Assembly: GCA_021848325.1 (NCBI GenBank)
Contig: JAJZUU010000006.1
Location: 1-64,000 of the forward strand
Direction: 5' to 3'
DNA length: 64,000 nt
Source of the DNA: Pseudomonadota bacterium
Lineage (GTDB): Bacteria > Pseudomonadota > Gammaproteobacteria > Burkholderiales > JAJZUU01
The notes below the pieces were generated by a model. That model saw only the letters and a program-made list of their open reading frames with translations. It was not told the DNA's origin and ran no database searches. The position numbers were made by a program, and so were the translations under genes. Positions 45,688 to 55,250 of this stretch are shown here, piece after piece (position 1 is the first letter of the stretch; every line of letters begins with the position of its first letter).

Positions 45688-47031
45688 TTACTTGGTTCTC
45701 AACTCCGGCACCGCCCCACCCATTAGGGTTTGCAGGGCGGCCTGCTGTTCGAGCAGGCTTTGATTGAGGTTGAGCAAATCCAGGCGGCGGTTGAGCCAGG
45801 CGGTTTTCAGCAGCACGTAGTCGGTTTCGGACAAATCGCCCTGCGCCAACGCCGCGTCCGCACGTTTGAGGGTTTGCGCTGCGAGCGCGATGCCCTGTTC
45901 GATTTCCCGGCGCTGGCTTTGCAGCAAGGCCTGGTCTTGGAGGATGCGTTCGATGTCGGCGCGCGCGCTCATGAGGCGGGCCGCGTATTCGTCGTGCAGG
46001 CGCCGCCGGGTGGCCTTTTCGATGGCGATGTTGCCGCGGTTGCGGTTGAAGATGGGCAGGGTGAGGGAAATCCGGAAGCCGCGCGTGTTGACGCCGCCGG
46101 TGTCGCGCGCGCGCACGAAGCCGACGTCGATGGCGGGGAACTGCTGCAGGATGGCCTGCCGATAGTGCGCTTCCTGGCTTTGATAGCCGGCCGCCAGGGC
46201 CAGCAGGTCGGGGCGGCGGCGCGGCAGTTCGGCGAGGTCGCGGCGCACGGCAGTGTCGGTGACGGCAGGGATGGCGGACGGACCGACCAGGTCGAGTCTG
46301 GCGCGCGCGGAGAGGCCGAGAAGGGAGTTCAAGGCCTGGCCGGTGGCCGCCAGTTGGCGCTGCAGGCCGTTGGCGCGGGTTTCCACGGCCTGCAGGCTGG
46401 CGAGGTCGGCGCTTACCGCGCCCAGGATCACGTCGCCGTGGTGGTAGGCTTCGACCATGCGGGCGTGGCGCTGCGCCAGGAGTTCCCGCTCCTGGGTGAG
46501 CAGGGCGAGCGCCTGCTCTTCGTAGTCATGGCGGATGAAGAGCTGGCGCGCGGCGCTGACGACCTGCCATTCCAGCCAAAGCAGATTGAGATCGACCTGG
46601 CGCGCCGAGGCCTGGGCAGCCTGCCTGGCGGTGGAGCGCGTGAGCAGGGAGGTGATGTCGTAGGACAGGCCCAGATCGAAAGCCGTGCCGGTGGCAAGGC
46701 CGCTGATGGGGAAATCTCGCGCCATGCCCAGCACCGGGTCGGGCAGCAGACCGGCAGCGAAGGCCTGGGCGCGGGCGATGCCGAGCCCCTCGCGGGCGAG
46801 CTTGAGTTCGGGGTTGTTGGCCACCGCCAGCATGGCGACTTCCGTCATGTCGAGGCCGTTGCCCGGGTCGAAAACGTGGTGGCGCAGTTCCGGCAGGGGC
46901 ATGGCTGCGGCGCTGACTTTGATATCGGCGGGATTGGCCGGGGCACGCACGTGGGTGTCGAGCGGCAGGGGCCGGTAGCTGGCGCAGCCGGCCAGCAGCA
47001 GGGGGACGAGAAAGGCGGGGCGCAGCTTCAT
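45688..47031 (-). CDS. outer-membrane efflux lipoprotein, TolC/CusC-like family
   Basis: The 447-residue protein starts with a lipoprotein signal (MKLRPAFLVPLLLAGCAS, lipid cysteine at residue 16). It then shows the two long alpha-helical OEP repeats (LDMTEVAMLAVANNPELKLAREG; RRRPDLLALAAGYQSQEAHYRQAILQQFPAID). It forms the outer-membrane channel of the tripartite pump encoded just upstream. The start at 47031 is chosen because it places the signal peptide at the N-terminus; the longer frame to 47064 overlaps the RND gene. Confidence 0.88.
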   Translation of the reverse strand: MKLRPAFLVPLLLAGCASYRPLPLDTHVRAPANPADIKVSAAAMPLPELRHHVFDPGNGLDMTEVAMLAVANNPELKLAREGLGIARAQAFAAGLLPDPVLGMARDFPISGLATGTAFDLGLSYDITSLLTRSTARQAAQASARQVDLNLLWLEWQVVSAARQLFIRHDYEEQALALLTQERELLAQRHARMVEAYHHGDVILGAVSADLASLQAVETRANGLQRQLAATGQALNSLLGLSARARLDLVGPSAIPAVTDTAVRRDLAELPRRRPDLLALAAGYQSQEAHYRQAILQQFPAIDVGFVRARDTGGVNTRGFRISLTLPIFNRNRGNIAIEKATRRRLHDEYAARLMSARADIERILQDQALLQSQRREIEQGIALAAQTLKRADAALAQGDLSETDYVLLKTAWLNRRLDLLNLNQSLLEQQAALQTLMGGAVPELRTK

Positions 47032-47044
47032 CAAAAGTATCAGA

Positions 47045-50000
47045 TCAAGGAAGGGTTTTCTCAAGCTTGCGCCCCCAGCGCAGATAAAGCGCCGGCAGCA
47101 GATTGGTGGACAGAACGGAACTCCACAGCACGCCGCCCAGCACGACGATGGCCAAGCCCTGCTCGGGTGCCGCGCCGGTGCCGAAGCCGAGCGCGGTGGG
47201 CAGCATGCCGAGCACGGCGGTGAGCGTGGTCAGCACGATGGGGCGGAAGCGTTCGCGCACCGCGCGGCGCACGGCGTCTTCGGGTGCCAGACCCTGCTTT
47301 TCGTGCGCCCGCACATAGGCCAGCAGCACGATGCCGTGGTTGAGGCTGACGCCGACCAGGGTGAGGAAGCCGATCAGCCCGGTGGCGTTGAGGCCGACGC
47401 CGGAGACAGCGAGGGCGAGCGCCGCGCCGGTGAAGGCGAGCGGCGCCTGCAGCAGCAGGATCGCGGGCAGGCGCAGGCCGCCGAATTGCAGGGCCAGTAT
47501 TCCCAGGGTGAGGAACAGGGCGCCGACGGCCGCCACCCCCATGCCCTCGGCGGTGTGCAGCAGCTCGGAGTAGAGCCCGCCGAAGGCGACGCGGTAGCCG
47601 GCGGGCAGATGCAGTCCCGCCAGGGCTCGTTGGGCGGCGGCGACGGTGCTGCCCAGCGGCCCCAGCGGCGTGGCGAGGATTTCGAGGGCGCGCGCGCCGT
47701 TCAGATGGCGCAACTGGTTGGGCTGGGTCTGCAATTCGAGCCGCGCCACGCGCGCCAGCGGCACCCAGCCGGCCGCCGTGTGGATGGGCTGGCGACCAAG
47801 CCGGTCGAGGCCGAGGTAGGGCGCATCGGGCAGGCGCATATAGAGGTCCAGATGGCTGACGCCGTCGGGCAGCCGCGCCAGCACGCGCCCGCGCAGCAGC
47901 AGATCGAGCTGCGCGGCGAGGCTTGCCGGGGTAAGGTCGAGACTGCGCATTACCTCGGAACGGGGGCTGATCACCAGTTGCGTCACCGGGTAGGCGTCGT
48001 TGTTGAAGATGTCCGCCAGCGCCGGCACGGTCTTGAGGCGGGCGGTAACGGCCTCGGACAGGCTGCGCAGGGTGGCGATGCGGTTGCCGAAGATGGTCAC
48101 CTCGAAGGGCTGCGGCAGGCCGGAGAGGCTTTCCCCCAGACGCTCGATGGTGGGGGTGTCGAAGCTCTGCTGCGCGCCGGGCTGTTTCGCCTCGTCGCGC
48201 AATTGCGCGGCGAGGCGGTCGAGGTGGTTGGCGTTGACGTCGGGCTTCAACAGCACCTGGATTTCCCCGGCGAAGCTTTTTTCCGTATAGGCCGTGTCGC
48301 GCGCCGAGCCGATGCGCGCAAACACGTGCGCCACCGCGGGGTTTTGTTTGAGCGCCGCGCTCATGCGGTCCACCGTGGCGACGGTTTCGTCGAGCGAGGT
48401 GCCCGGCGCCAGGGTGAAGCTGTCCAGGAGCACGCCTTCGTTAGGCAGCGGCAGGAAGTTTACCGGCACCACGGCCAGCGCGGCGACGGCCAGCGCGAAG
48501 GCGGCCAGCGCGCCGGCGAGGCTCGCGCGCGGCCGGCGCAGCGTGAAGTCGAGCAGCCTTTCGTTGCCTTGTGTCAGCCAGCCGAGAAAACGCCGTCCGC
48601 TCGCCGGGGCGGCGCCGGCCCCGCCGCGGTGGGCGAGCAGCAGGGGGATGAGGGTGAGCGACACCAGCAGCGAGGCCAGCAGCGCCAGGCTCATGGCGAG
48701 CGCAAAGGGCCGCATGAAGAGCCCCGCCAGGCCGCCCACCGCCAAAAGGGGAAGATAGGCCGCCACCGTGGTGAGCGTGCCGGTGATGTCGGCCGCGGCG
48801 ATGTCGCGCAGCCCGGCGCGCACCCCGTCCCAGCCGGCTGCGCCGCTTTCCCATCGGTGGTGGATGGCCTCGACGACGATGATGCCGTCGTCCGCCAGCA
48901 GGCCGACGGCGACGGTGAGCGCGCCCAGGGTGAGCAAGTTGAGGCTTTGCCCCAGCGCATAGAGTCCGCCGATGGCGAGCAGCAGGGCGGTGGGGATGGA
49001 CAGCGCCAGCACGCCCACGCCCTGGCGGCGCCCCAAAAGCCACACCAGCACGAGGATGGCGAGCGCGCCGCCGATCAGCAGGTTGCGCGAGAGGTCGCGG
49101 CCGATGAGCGCAACCAGGTGCGCCTGACGGTAAATGGGCACCCAGCGCGCACCGCCCGGCAATTGGTTTTGCAGGCCGGCCAGGGTGTTTGTGATCGCCG
49201 CATCCACCGGCACGGTGGACGCCCCCGGCTGTTTGAAGACGATGAGCCCCAGCCCCGGCCGGCCGTCCAGTTGTAGGCCGTAATGGATGGGCGGCGGCGA
49301 CTTCACCACGTGCGCCAGGGCGGCCAGCGGCAGCGGCCCGCCCGGCGTCGGCACGGGGATGTCCATGACCTGCTGCGCGCCAAGCGGTAGATGGCGCACT
49401 TCCAGCAGCACGTCCTGGTGGCCGAGATCGAGGCGCCCGGCGGGCCTGAGCACTACCGCGTCGCCCACCGCGCGCGCCAGCGCGGCGATGCCGACATGGT
49501 GCTGGATGAGTGCCGCGGGGTCGGGCTGGATCCATAGCGTCGGCGGCCCGGCGCCGAACAGCTCCACGCGCTGCACGCCGGGGATGGCGCGCAGCGCCGG
49601 CAGCACGCGCGTGCGCACGGCGTTTTCCACCTGCCAGGCGGGCACCTCGGCGGGCGGGCTTACGCCGTAATCGGCCACCTCGTTGATGGCGTTGCCCATG
49701 ATTTCGGCATACGGCGCCAGCCCCGGCGGCAGGCTGGCATGCGCGCGGTCGAGGGCGCCGTACACCGCCTGCAGGGCAAGCTGGGGGTCGCTGCCTTCGC
49801 GGAAGCGCGCGGTGAACTGGGCGCTGCCCTGGGCAAGCGTGGTGCGCAGGGTCGAGAGGCCTTGCAGCCCCATGATCTGGCCTTCCAGCGGACGCGCCAC
49901 CAGCGCTTCCATTTCCACGGCGGAGTAGCCCGGCGCATGCACGATGACGCCGATCTGCGGGAAATCGAAGCGCGGCAGCACTTCGGCGGGAATGCGCCAA

Positions 50001-50083
50001 AGGGCATATGCGCCGTAGGCCAGCAAAGCCGCGTACACCATGGCCCACAACAAAGGGCGGCGCAGCAGATCGGGCAGGCGCAT
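47045..50083 (-). CDS. RND family efflux permease
   Basis: The 1012-residue inner-membrane pump has the AcrB/CusA layout: one N-terminal helix with FPQIGVIVHAPGYSAVEMEALVARP, a large periplasmic porter domain, helices 2-6 with the proton-relay aspartates in LLADDGIIVVEAIHHR, a second porter domain and helices 8-12 ending with GFLTLVGVSLNHGIVLLAY and RPIVLTTLTAVLGMLP. The substrate, metal or organic, cannot be told. The helix-4 motif is not the DFGxIVDG of heavy-metal pumps. The ATG overlaps the adaptor stop. Confidence 0.9.
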   Translation of the reverse strand: MRLPDLLRRPLLWAMVYAALLAYGAYALWRIPAEVLPRFDFPQIGVIVHAPGYSAVEMEALVARPLEGQIMGLQGLSTLRTTLAQGSAQFTARFREGSDPQLALQAVYGALDRAHASLPPGLAPYAEIMGNAINEVADYGVSPPAEVPAWQVENAVRTRVLPALRAIPGVQRVELFGAGPPTLWIQPDPAALIQHHVGIAALARAVGDAVVLRPAGRLDLGHQDVLLEVRHLPLGAQQVMDIPVPTPGGPLPLAALAHVVKSPPPIHYGLQLDGRPGLGLIVFKQPGASTVPVDAAITNTLAGLQNQLPGGARWVPIYRQAHLVALIGRDLSRNLLIGGALAILVLVWLLGRRQGVGVLALSIPTALLLAIGGLYALGQSLNLLTLGALTVAVGLLADDGIIVVEAIHHRWESGAAGWDGVRAGLRDIAAADITGTLTTVAAYLPLLAVGGLAGLFMRPFALAMSLALLASLLVSLTLIPLLLAHRGGAGAAPASGRRFLGWLTQGNERLLDFTLRRPRASLAGALAAFALAVAALAVVPVNFLPLPNEGVLLDSFTLAPGTSLDETVATVDRMSAALKQNPAVAHVFARIGSARDTAYTEKSFAGEIQVLLKPDVNANHLDRLAAQLRDEAKQPGAQQSFDTPTIERLGESLSGLPQPFEVTIFGNRIATLRSLSEAVTARLKTVPALADIFNNDAYPVTQLVISPRSEVMRSLDLTPASLAAQLDLLLRGRVLARLPDGVSHLDLYMRLPDAPYLGLDRLGRQPIHTAAGWVPLARVARLELQTQPNQLRHLNGARALEILATPLGPLGSTVAAAQRALAGLHLPAGYRVAFGGLYSELLHTAEGMGVAAVGALFLTLGILALQFGGLRLPAILLLQAPLAFTGAALALAVSGVGLNATGLIGFLTLVGVSLNHGIVLLAYVRAHEKQGLAPEDAVRRAVRERFRPIVLTTLTAVLGMLPTALGFGTGAAPEQGLAIVVLGGVLWSSVLSTNLLPALYLRWGRKLEKTLP

Positions 50084-51090
50084 CAGTCGGGCGGCGTGTA
50101 ATGGGCCGCAAAATCGCGGTGATAAAGCAGATAGGCCTGGCGCACCACCACCGGCGTAGCGGGCGCAAGTCCGGCCAGGATCAGCACCTCATCACCGCGC
50201 GCCGGCCCCGGCTTGACGCGCAGCGCCGTCAGCTTGCCCGCCGCCGCGCTCAGCACGTACCACCGTCCGGCATCGAGGATCAAGGCCCCGGCCGGCACCG
50301 CCACCGCCGGCTGCGGCGCGCCGGCAATGACGACTTCGCCGCTCTCGCCCGCCTGCCAGTGCGGCGCCGCGCGGCGCGGCGCGAAATTCACCACGCGCGC
50401 GCCGTTGGCGGCACGCGCCGGCAGCTCGTCCGCCAGGCGCACGGTCACGGTCTGCCCGTCGGCGGAGACGAAGCGCGCCGCCGTGCCGGGGGCCAGCGGC
50501 AGGCGGCCGAACACCTCCGCACGCAGCCACAGGTGGCCCTGCGGCAACAGCGTCAAAAGCGCCGCGCCGGCCGGCAGGTCGGCGCCCGGCGCGGCGCTCA
50601 CGCTGCTCACCACCGCAGGCAGCGGACTGGCCAGCCAGGTTTGCGCGCGCAGCGCCTGTTCGTCCGCCCGCGCCTGCGCGAGCCGCCCCGCGGCGGCCGC
50701 CAGGGCGGCCCGCGCTGCCGCGAGCGCCCGGCGGTTAGTCAGCGCCGGGAAGGTACGCGCTACCGAGGCGGCGCTTTGCTGCGCCGCCGCGAGTTCCTGC
50801 GCCGCCGCCGCCACACGCGCGCGCGCCGCGGCCAGTTGCCCGGCCATTTGCGGCCCCCCCAGCCGCACCAGCGGTGCGCCCGCCGCCACCGTCTCGCCGG
50901 GGCGGGCGTTGAGAGCTGCCACGCGCGCCGCCAGCGGCATGCGCAGGGTGAGCGGCGCCAGCGTTTCCACGCGCGCCCAGGCGTGGACTTCGGGCTGGTA
51001 GTCGACGGCGCGCGCCGGCAGCGTCACCACGCCGGCGAGGGCGGGTGGCAGCAGGCAGAGGAACAGCAGCAGGGTGCGCAGTAGAGACAT
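50083..51090 (-). CDS. RND efflux periplasmic adaptor (HlyD/MFP family)
   Basis: The 335-residue protein has a signal peptide (LLLFLCLLPPALA) and the membrane-fusion-protein layout: barrel-sandwich halves (LPLAARVAALNARPGETVAAG ... ASPLPAVVSSVSAAPGADLPAGAALLTL), a helical hairpin of alanine-rich sequence between them and a beta-barrel. It links the RND pump to the outer-membrane channel. The start codon directly abuts an 18-bp palindrome and has no ribosome site. The codon usage is strongly biased to GCG/CGC. Confidence 0.85.
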   Translation of the reverse strand: MSLLRTLLLFLCLLPPALAGVVTLPARAVDYQPEVHAWARVETLAPLTLRMPLAARVAALNARPGETVAAGAPLVRLGGPQMAGQLAAARARVAAAAQELAAAQQSAASVARTFPALTNRRALAAARAALAAAAGRLAQARADEQALRAQTWLASPLPAVVSSVSAAPGADLPAGAALLTLLPQGHLWLRAEVFGRLPLAPGTAARFVSADGQTVTVRLADELPARAANGARVVNFAPRRAAPHWQAGESGEVVIAGAPQPAVAVPAGALILDAGRWYVLSAAAGKLTALRVKPGPARGDEVLILAGLAPATPVVVRQAYLLYHRDFAAHYTPPD

Positions 51091-51108
51091 TGTTTAAAAT
51101 TTTAAACA
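51091..51108. promoter_or_regulatory. 18-bp perfect palindrome abutting the efflux operon start (candidate operator)
   Basis: TGTTTAAAATTTTAAACA is its own reverse complement. It ends exactly where the adaptor ATG (51088-51090, minus strand) begins. In a GC-rich context an A/T palindrome at this point is likely an operator for a TetR- or MarR-like repressor, or part of the promoter. No such regulator lies next to it. Confidence 0.5.
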
Positions 51109-51140
51109 CAACTTCGTAACGGCTTGGGAGACGGGCGATG

Positions 51141-51929
51141 TCAGCCGCCTTGGCGAAAATCGGGATAAAGCAGCATGCCGCCGTCGACCGGAACGGTGAT
51201 GCCGGTGATGTAGCTGGCGAGGTCGCTGCACAGGAAGGCAATGGCATGGCCGATCTCGTCCGGCTCGCCGACCCGGCCCATGGGGATCTTCCCGTCAAGA
51301 TCGGCAAGTCCCTTGGGGTCTTGCCAGACGTTGGCGTTGATCGGGGTCTTGACCGCGCCGGGAGCGATGGCGAGGACCCGGATGCCCTGGGCCGCCACCT
51401 CCTGCGCCAATGTCTTGCTGAACATGCTCAGCGCCGCTTTCGCGCTGGTGTAGGCGCTGTATCCGGCCCACGGGATGAACTCGTGGACGGAGCTCGTATT
51501 GACGATGACGCCGCGGCCCTGCCTGCCCATCCGCGCCACGGCCTCCCGGGCACAGTAGTAAGGGCCGAACAGGTCGATCTCTACGACCTGACGCCAAGCC
51601 GCGACGTCGCTGTCGGCACATAAAGCGCGGGGGCCGTCGGTGCCGGCATTGTTCACGAGGATGTCGAGGCCGCCGAGTTCTTGATCCACCTGTCTAAAGA
51701 GCGCATCCACGTCTTCCTTTTGTGAAATATTGTCCAATCGGAAGGCGTATGCCTTCACGCCGAAAGACTGCACCACGGTTGCCACCTGCTCCGCGGCTTT
51801 GGACTCGTAACGATAGGTAATCGCGACATCGGCGCCCGCCTGGGCAAGGGATTTCGCCGTCGCCGCGCCCAGACCGGAGTCCCCGCCGGTGATAAGCGCC
51901 TTGCGGCCTTGAAGTTCGATTGCAATCAC
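51141..51929 (-). CDS. short-chain dehydrogenase/reductase (glucose 1-dehydrogenase-like)
   Basis: The 262-residue classical SDR has the nucleotide motif TGGDSGLGAATA, the NNAG motif, the catalytic serine in NTSSVHE and the YxxxK pair in YTSAKAAL. The N-terminal TYRYESKAA follows the usual NADP/NAD specificity loop. The sequence resembles glucose 1-dehydrogenases, but the substrate is uncertain. The start is GTG at 51929, with a clear AAGGAG site. It follows the glucoamylase gene by 15 bases, so they are probably one operon: starch or glycogen hydrolysis releasing glucose, then oxidation. Confidence 0.85.
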   Translation of the reverse strand: MIAIELQGRKALITGGDSGLGAATAKSLAQAGADVAITYRYESKAAEQVATVVQSFGVKAYAFRLDNISQKEDVDALFRQVDQELGGLDILVNNAGTDGPRALCADSDVAAWRQVVEIDLFGPYYCAREAVARMGRQGRGVIVNTSSVHEFIPWAGYSAYTSAKAALSMFSKTLAQEVAAQGIRVLAIAPGAVKTPINANVWQDPKGLADLDGKIPMGRVGEPDEIGHAIAFLCSDLASYITGITVPVDGGMLLYPDFRQGG

Positions 51930-51944
51930 ACTGTTCTCCTTTTG

Positions 51945-54275
51945 CTACTCGGTAACCCGCACTTCGTAATCCCGGCCTTCCCATATGTTCCGATCCAGCC
52001 AGTAGAAGGTGAATTGAACGGTCTCTCCCGCGTTGAGCCCGCCGAGCGGGAGATCGACCACGTATACGCCAAGCCCGGTATCCCTGGTGTCGCTGTCCCG
52101 GGGGGCTTTCCAGCCGTTGAGGCCCCAATGCACGCGGGCCGGCGCCCTGAGCGCAATGGTGAATTGGTTGCCCGCGCGTACGCGGCGCGGACGATAGCGC
52201 GGGCCCCAAATGTCATGGGAAATCTTGGGGCGCATTCCCTGGTAGCGCTCCCAGGTGGCCACGGGCCGGTCCACTGGATAACCCAGCGCGCGGCTGTAAC
52301 ACAGCTTGATGAACTCGCCATGCGCCCACACCAGCGGCATGGCGGAACCGCTCGGTTTGCCCGGCTCCAGACGGTGCTCCGGGAAGGGGTTCCAATCCCA
52401 AACCTGCTCCGGCAGGAGACCGGCGGCGCCGGTCATGGCGGCCATGCCTTCGAGATAGGGCAGGGGATCTTCCCCCGCGAGGAGCGCATAGTGTCCCCGC
52501 TCTCCCGTCAGGAGCGGCCAGCCCCGCCCGCGGCCGGTGCCGTCGAAGGCGCCGCCGTCATTATGTTCGCCGTAGCCGTCCCCGTTGTATCGGTGCCAGA
52601 CCGGGCCGTTTGGGGTGTCCGTCTTGAGCATCTGGTCGACGGCCTTCAGGCTGTCGAGAATGAAGGGATCGTCCGGTCGGCGCAGTCCGTAGCGCACCAG
52701 TTGCAGGAAGTCCGTCCCGATCTGCTCATCGGCGGGCAAGTCCGGGTCGCGGGCGCGGTTCTTGATCAATATATGCTCCGCCTGGGCGCCATCGTGCACC
52801 AGCGCATCCGGCGGAGCGGTGCGGATGTAATACCCCCCCACCCCGAGGCGCCGCGCCAGCGCCGTGTCCTTCGCAACCGTCCAGTCATCGAGCCGGGCGT
52901 TCCAGATGTCCGCGAGCAGGAGCGCGAATTCCCGCGCCTCCCCGTCGAGAAAGGTGCTGCCTTCCACCAGCGCGGCAATGGCGATGGCGAGGGTGAACGT
53001 ATTGATGCCGGGGTCCTCCTCCCACCTGTCCTGGCCCGTGGTGGGGCCCTGGCGGGTGATGAAGGAGAGTGCCCGCCGCACCATGTCCGTGACCGGGATG
53101 CCGTCCAGGGCGCCCCGCTCGCGCAGCGCGGAAGCCAGAAGGACAGGGAAGGCGGTCTCGTCGAGCTGAATGCCCTGCCAGAACGCGTCGCCCCCAAGCC
53201 ACTGGTTCTGGAGCCAGTGCCCGTCCTCCTGCTGGGTGGCGATCAGGTAACGCAGCACGTCGCGGGCATCCTCCAGCGCCCCCATGGCCACCAGCGCGCC
53301 CGCGGTTTCCACCAGATCGCGGCACCACACCAGGTGATAGCCGCCGCGGCTCTGGCTGCTTTCCCCCCAGGGTACGGCGAGGCTTGCCACCGCGGCACCG
53401 GAATAGGTCCGATCCTGATGGACCTTGAGCACCATGGCGGAAAGCGCGACCATTTCGCGAAGATGGCCGGGTAAATCGGGAAATCGGCATCCTCCCAACC
53501 AGGATTCCCAGACCCGGCATTGCGTGCCCCAGGCCGTCGAAAAATCTTCCATAAGGCTCGCTATCGCCAGCGTTGCCGCCGACCTCCTGCTCGTCCCGAG
53601 GCCGAGAGCGAGGGTGGCCTGGCGCGGCAGTTCGCCCATCAGGGAGACCACTCCCGGCCCCGCGCTGTCGTATTGCCACGTCATGCGTCCGTGCCGGTCG
53701 AAGTCCTGCCAGCCGTCGCTCGCGCCGAGGCAGCCGACGGAGCAACGCCGCCAGGCGTCGGAACCGTCTTTTCCCATCGCCACCAGCGCCAGCCCGAAGG
53801 GTCCCTGCTTCGCCCACAGGACGGTACGGCCGTTGTGCTTGGCGACGGCGGCCTCATTATTTTCCGCATCTCCCCCCAGCCGGGACGCCAGAAGTGCATA
53901 GGGCCGCAGGCCTTCATCCCCCTCCAGCCGATAACGCAGCAGAAGCGTATCGCGTTGTTGCGAAGGGCAGATTTGCAGCGTGAAGGTAAAACGCGGGTGC
54001 CGATGAACGACCGTGACGGTGGGTATTCCGGGCTTGGGCAAGGCCACTTCGTAGTTCCCGAGTCGGCGCAACTCGACCCAGAATCCCCGGTCATCCGCGA
54101 TGATAAAGCCGAGATCCCTGATTTGGGGGATGTCGATGCGCGGGTAGTAAACTTCCGTGACGATGCCCTCGGCGACGGTAAACCAGAGCCGTGAAGAGCC
54201 GAGGCTGGTGCCCACCATATCCTTGCCGGCGTGGGCCCAAGTAGGGTGCGAAGAGGCTGCCTGTGGTGCTTTCAT
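51945..54275 (-). CDS. glucoamylase, GH15 family, two-domain bacterial type
   Basis: The 776-residue enzyme has the N-terminal beta-sandwich domain (WFTVAEGIVTEVYYPRIDIPQ) and an (alpha/alpha)6 barrel with the catalytic motifs YHLVWCRDLVETAGAL, QDRWEEDPGINTFTL (general acid) and GWPLLTGERGHYAL (general base). It also has a C-terminal module (about residues 690-776). It cuts glucose from starch or glycogen ends. No clear signal peptide follows the ATG at 54275, so it may be cytoplasmic. It is coupled to the SDR gene. The gene appears out of place in a presumed autotroph. Confidence 0.9.
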   Translation of the reverse strand: MKAPQAASSHPTWAHAGKDMVGTSLGSSRLWFTVAEGIVTEVYYPRIDIPQIRDLGFIIADDRGFWVELRRLGNYEVALPKPGIPTVTVVHRHPRFTFTLQICPSQQRDTLLLRYRLEGDEGLRPYALLASRLGGDAENNEAAVAKHNGRTVLWAKQGPFGLALVAMGKDGSDAWRRCSVGCLGASDGWQDFDRHGRMTWQYDSAGPGVVSLMGELPRQATLALGLGTSRRSAATLAIASLMEDFSTAWGTQCRVWESWLGGCRFPDLPGHLREMVALSAMVLKVHQDRTYSGAAVASLAVPWGESSQSRGGYHLVWCRDLVETAGALVAMGALEDARDVLRYLIATQQEDGHWLQNQWLGGDAFWQGIQLDETAFPVLLASALRERGALDGIPVTDMVRRALSFITRQGPTTGQDRWEEDPGINTFTLAIAIAALVEGSTFLDGEAREFALLLADIWNARLDDWTVAKDTALARRLGVGGYYIRTAPPDALVHDGAQAEHILIKNRARDPDLPADEQIGTDFLQLVRYGLRRPDDPFILDSLKAVDQMLKTDTPNGPVWHRYNGDGYGEHNDGGAFDGTGRGRGWPLLTGERGHYALLAGEDPLPYLEGMAAMTGAAGLLPEQVWDWNPFPEHRLEPGKPSGSAMPLVWAHGEFIKLCYSRALGYPVDRPVATWERYQGMRPKISHDIWGPRYRPRRVRAGNQFTIALRAPARVHWGLNGWKAPRDSDTRDTGLGVYVVDLPLGGLNAGETVQFTFYWLDRNIWEGRDYEVRVTE

Positions 54276-54453
54276 AGGGGCTTTCGTGTTGATTGTTATG
54301 GTGAAGAGACCAGGGTTTTGCCCGAATGGTTCATAAATTCGTGCAATAGCCGTAAAGGGCATCTCTGCCGGGGCAACACAAAAGCCGCGCGCCGGCAAGA
54401 TGGTCGCGCCGCGTCAAACTTGCAGGGGATAGGAGAAAAAGTAAGGCAAAGAC

Positions 54454-54478
54454 AAAAAAGGAGCCAAGCTCCCGGCTC
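54454..54478 (-). terminator. Rho-independent terminator after the aquaporin gene
   Basis: On the minus strand, GAGCC and GGCTC flank an 8-base loop and are followed by TTTTTT (54459-54454). The stem begins within the aquaporin stop codon. Confidence 0.65.
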
Positions 54479-55250
54479 AGGAGCGAAAAACGCCGTAGCG
54501 GTCATGCTCGAAGTGGTGCAGCTTGGCCACCGCGATCGGCGACCAACGCCGCCCGGTCAGTCGATACACGGCCACCCCCAGCAGCGTGCCCAGCAACGGG
54601 CCCAACCAATACACCCACCAGGCATGCCAGTCGCCGGAGATCAGGGCCGGCCCAAAGCTGCGCGCCGGATTGGTGCTGGTTCCGGAGACATTCGCCTCGA
54701 CGAAAACCATGACCGCGTAGAGGAAGGGAAAAAGCGCCGGCGTAAAGGCCCGCAAGCGCCGGTGCTGAAGGAAGAAGAACAATCCAAAGATGAGGGCGAA
54801 AGTGGTCGCCGTCTCCCCCAGCAGCGCCCAACCGGCGCCGTAAGCGGCACCAGGCAGCGTCGCGCCGAAGGCGATGCTGCGCCCCATTGCCCCCCACGCC
54901 AGCAGCGGCACCGCCCCTACCACCGCACCTGCGATCTGCGCGAACACGTAGCCCAGGACATGACGGGCCTTCAGCTTGCCCATCAGCCAGAATCCCAGGG
55001 TAACGACCGGGTTGATATGCGCCCCGCTCTCTTTGCCGAGCGGCGAAAGAGCGATCAGGGCACCGGTTGTGCCAAACAGGAAGCCGGTGATCAGCCGCCG
55101 CCAACCGGCGCTGGGGAGAAGCTGAACCACGGGGCTGCCCTGGCCGAAGTCCAGGATCACGATCGACAGCCCCACCGCGACGAGAATGGCCGTGCCGGCC
55201 AGTTCTGCGCCGAATAGCATCCAGGGAACAGACCGATCAGATATGTCCAT
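54477..55250 (-). CDS. MIP family channel, aquaporin/AqpZ-like
   Basis: The 257-residue channel has six membrane helices and the two pore motifs, the first as SGAHINPVVT (NPV instead of NPA), the second as STNPARSFGP. It probably conducts water or small solutes. The first motif change is seen in some aquaporins and may affect selectivity. Start ATG at 55250, and a terminator overlaps its end. Confidence 0.87.
   Translation of the reverse strand: MDISDRSVPWMLFGAELAGTAILVAVGLSIVILDFGQGSPVVQLLPSAGWRRLITGFLFGTTGALIALSPLGKESGAHINPVVTLGFWLMGKLKARHVLGYVFAQIAGAVVGAVPLLAWGAMGRSIAFGATLPGAAYGAGWALLGETATTFALIFGLFFFLQHRRLRAFTPALFPFLYAVMVFVEANVSGTSTNPARSFGPALISGDWHAWWVYWLGPLLGTLLGVAVYRLTGRRWSPIAVAKLHHFEHDRYGVFRS

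Noticed and set aside
47045-51090. Naming the RND system CusABC or CzcABC
   Set aside because: The helix-4 motif is LLADDGIIVVEA, not the DFGxIVDG of metal pumps, and no methionine- or histidine-rich metal sites or metal regulators are seen.
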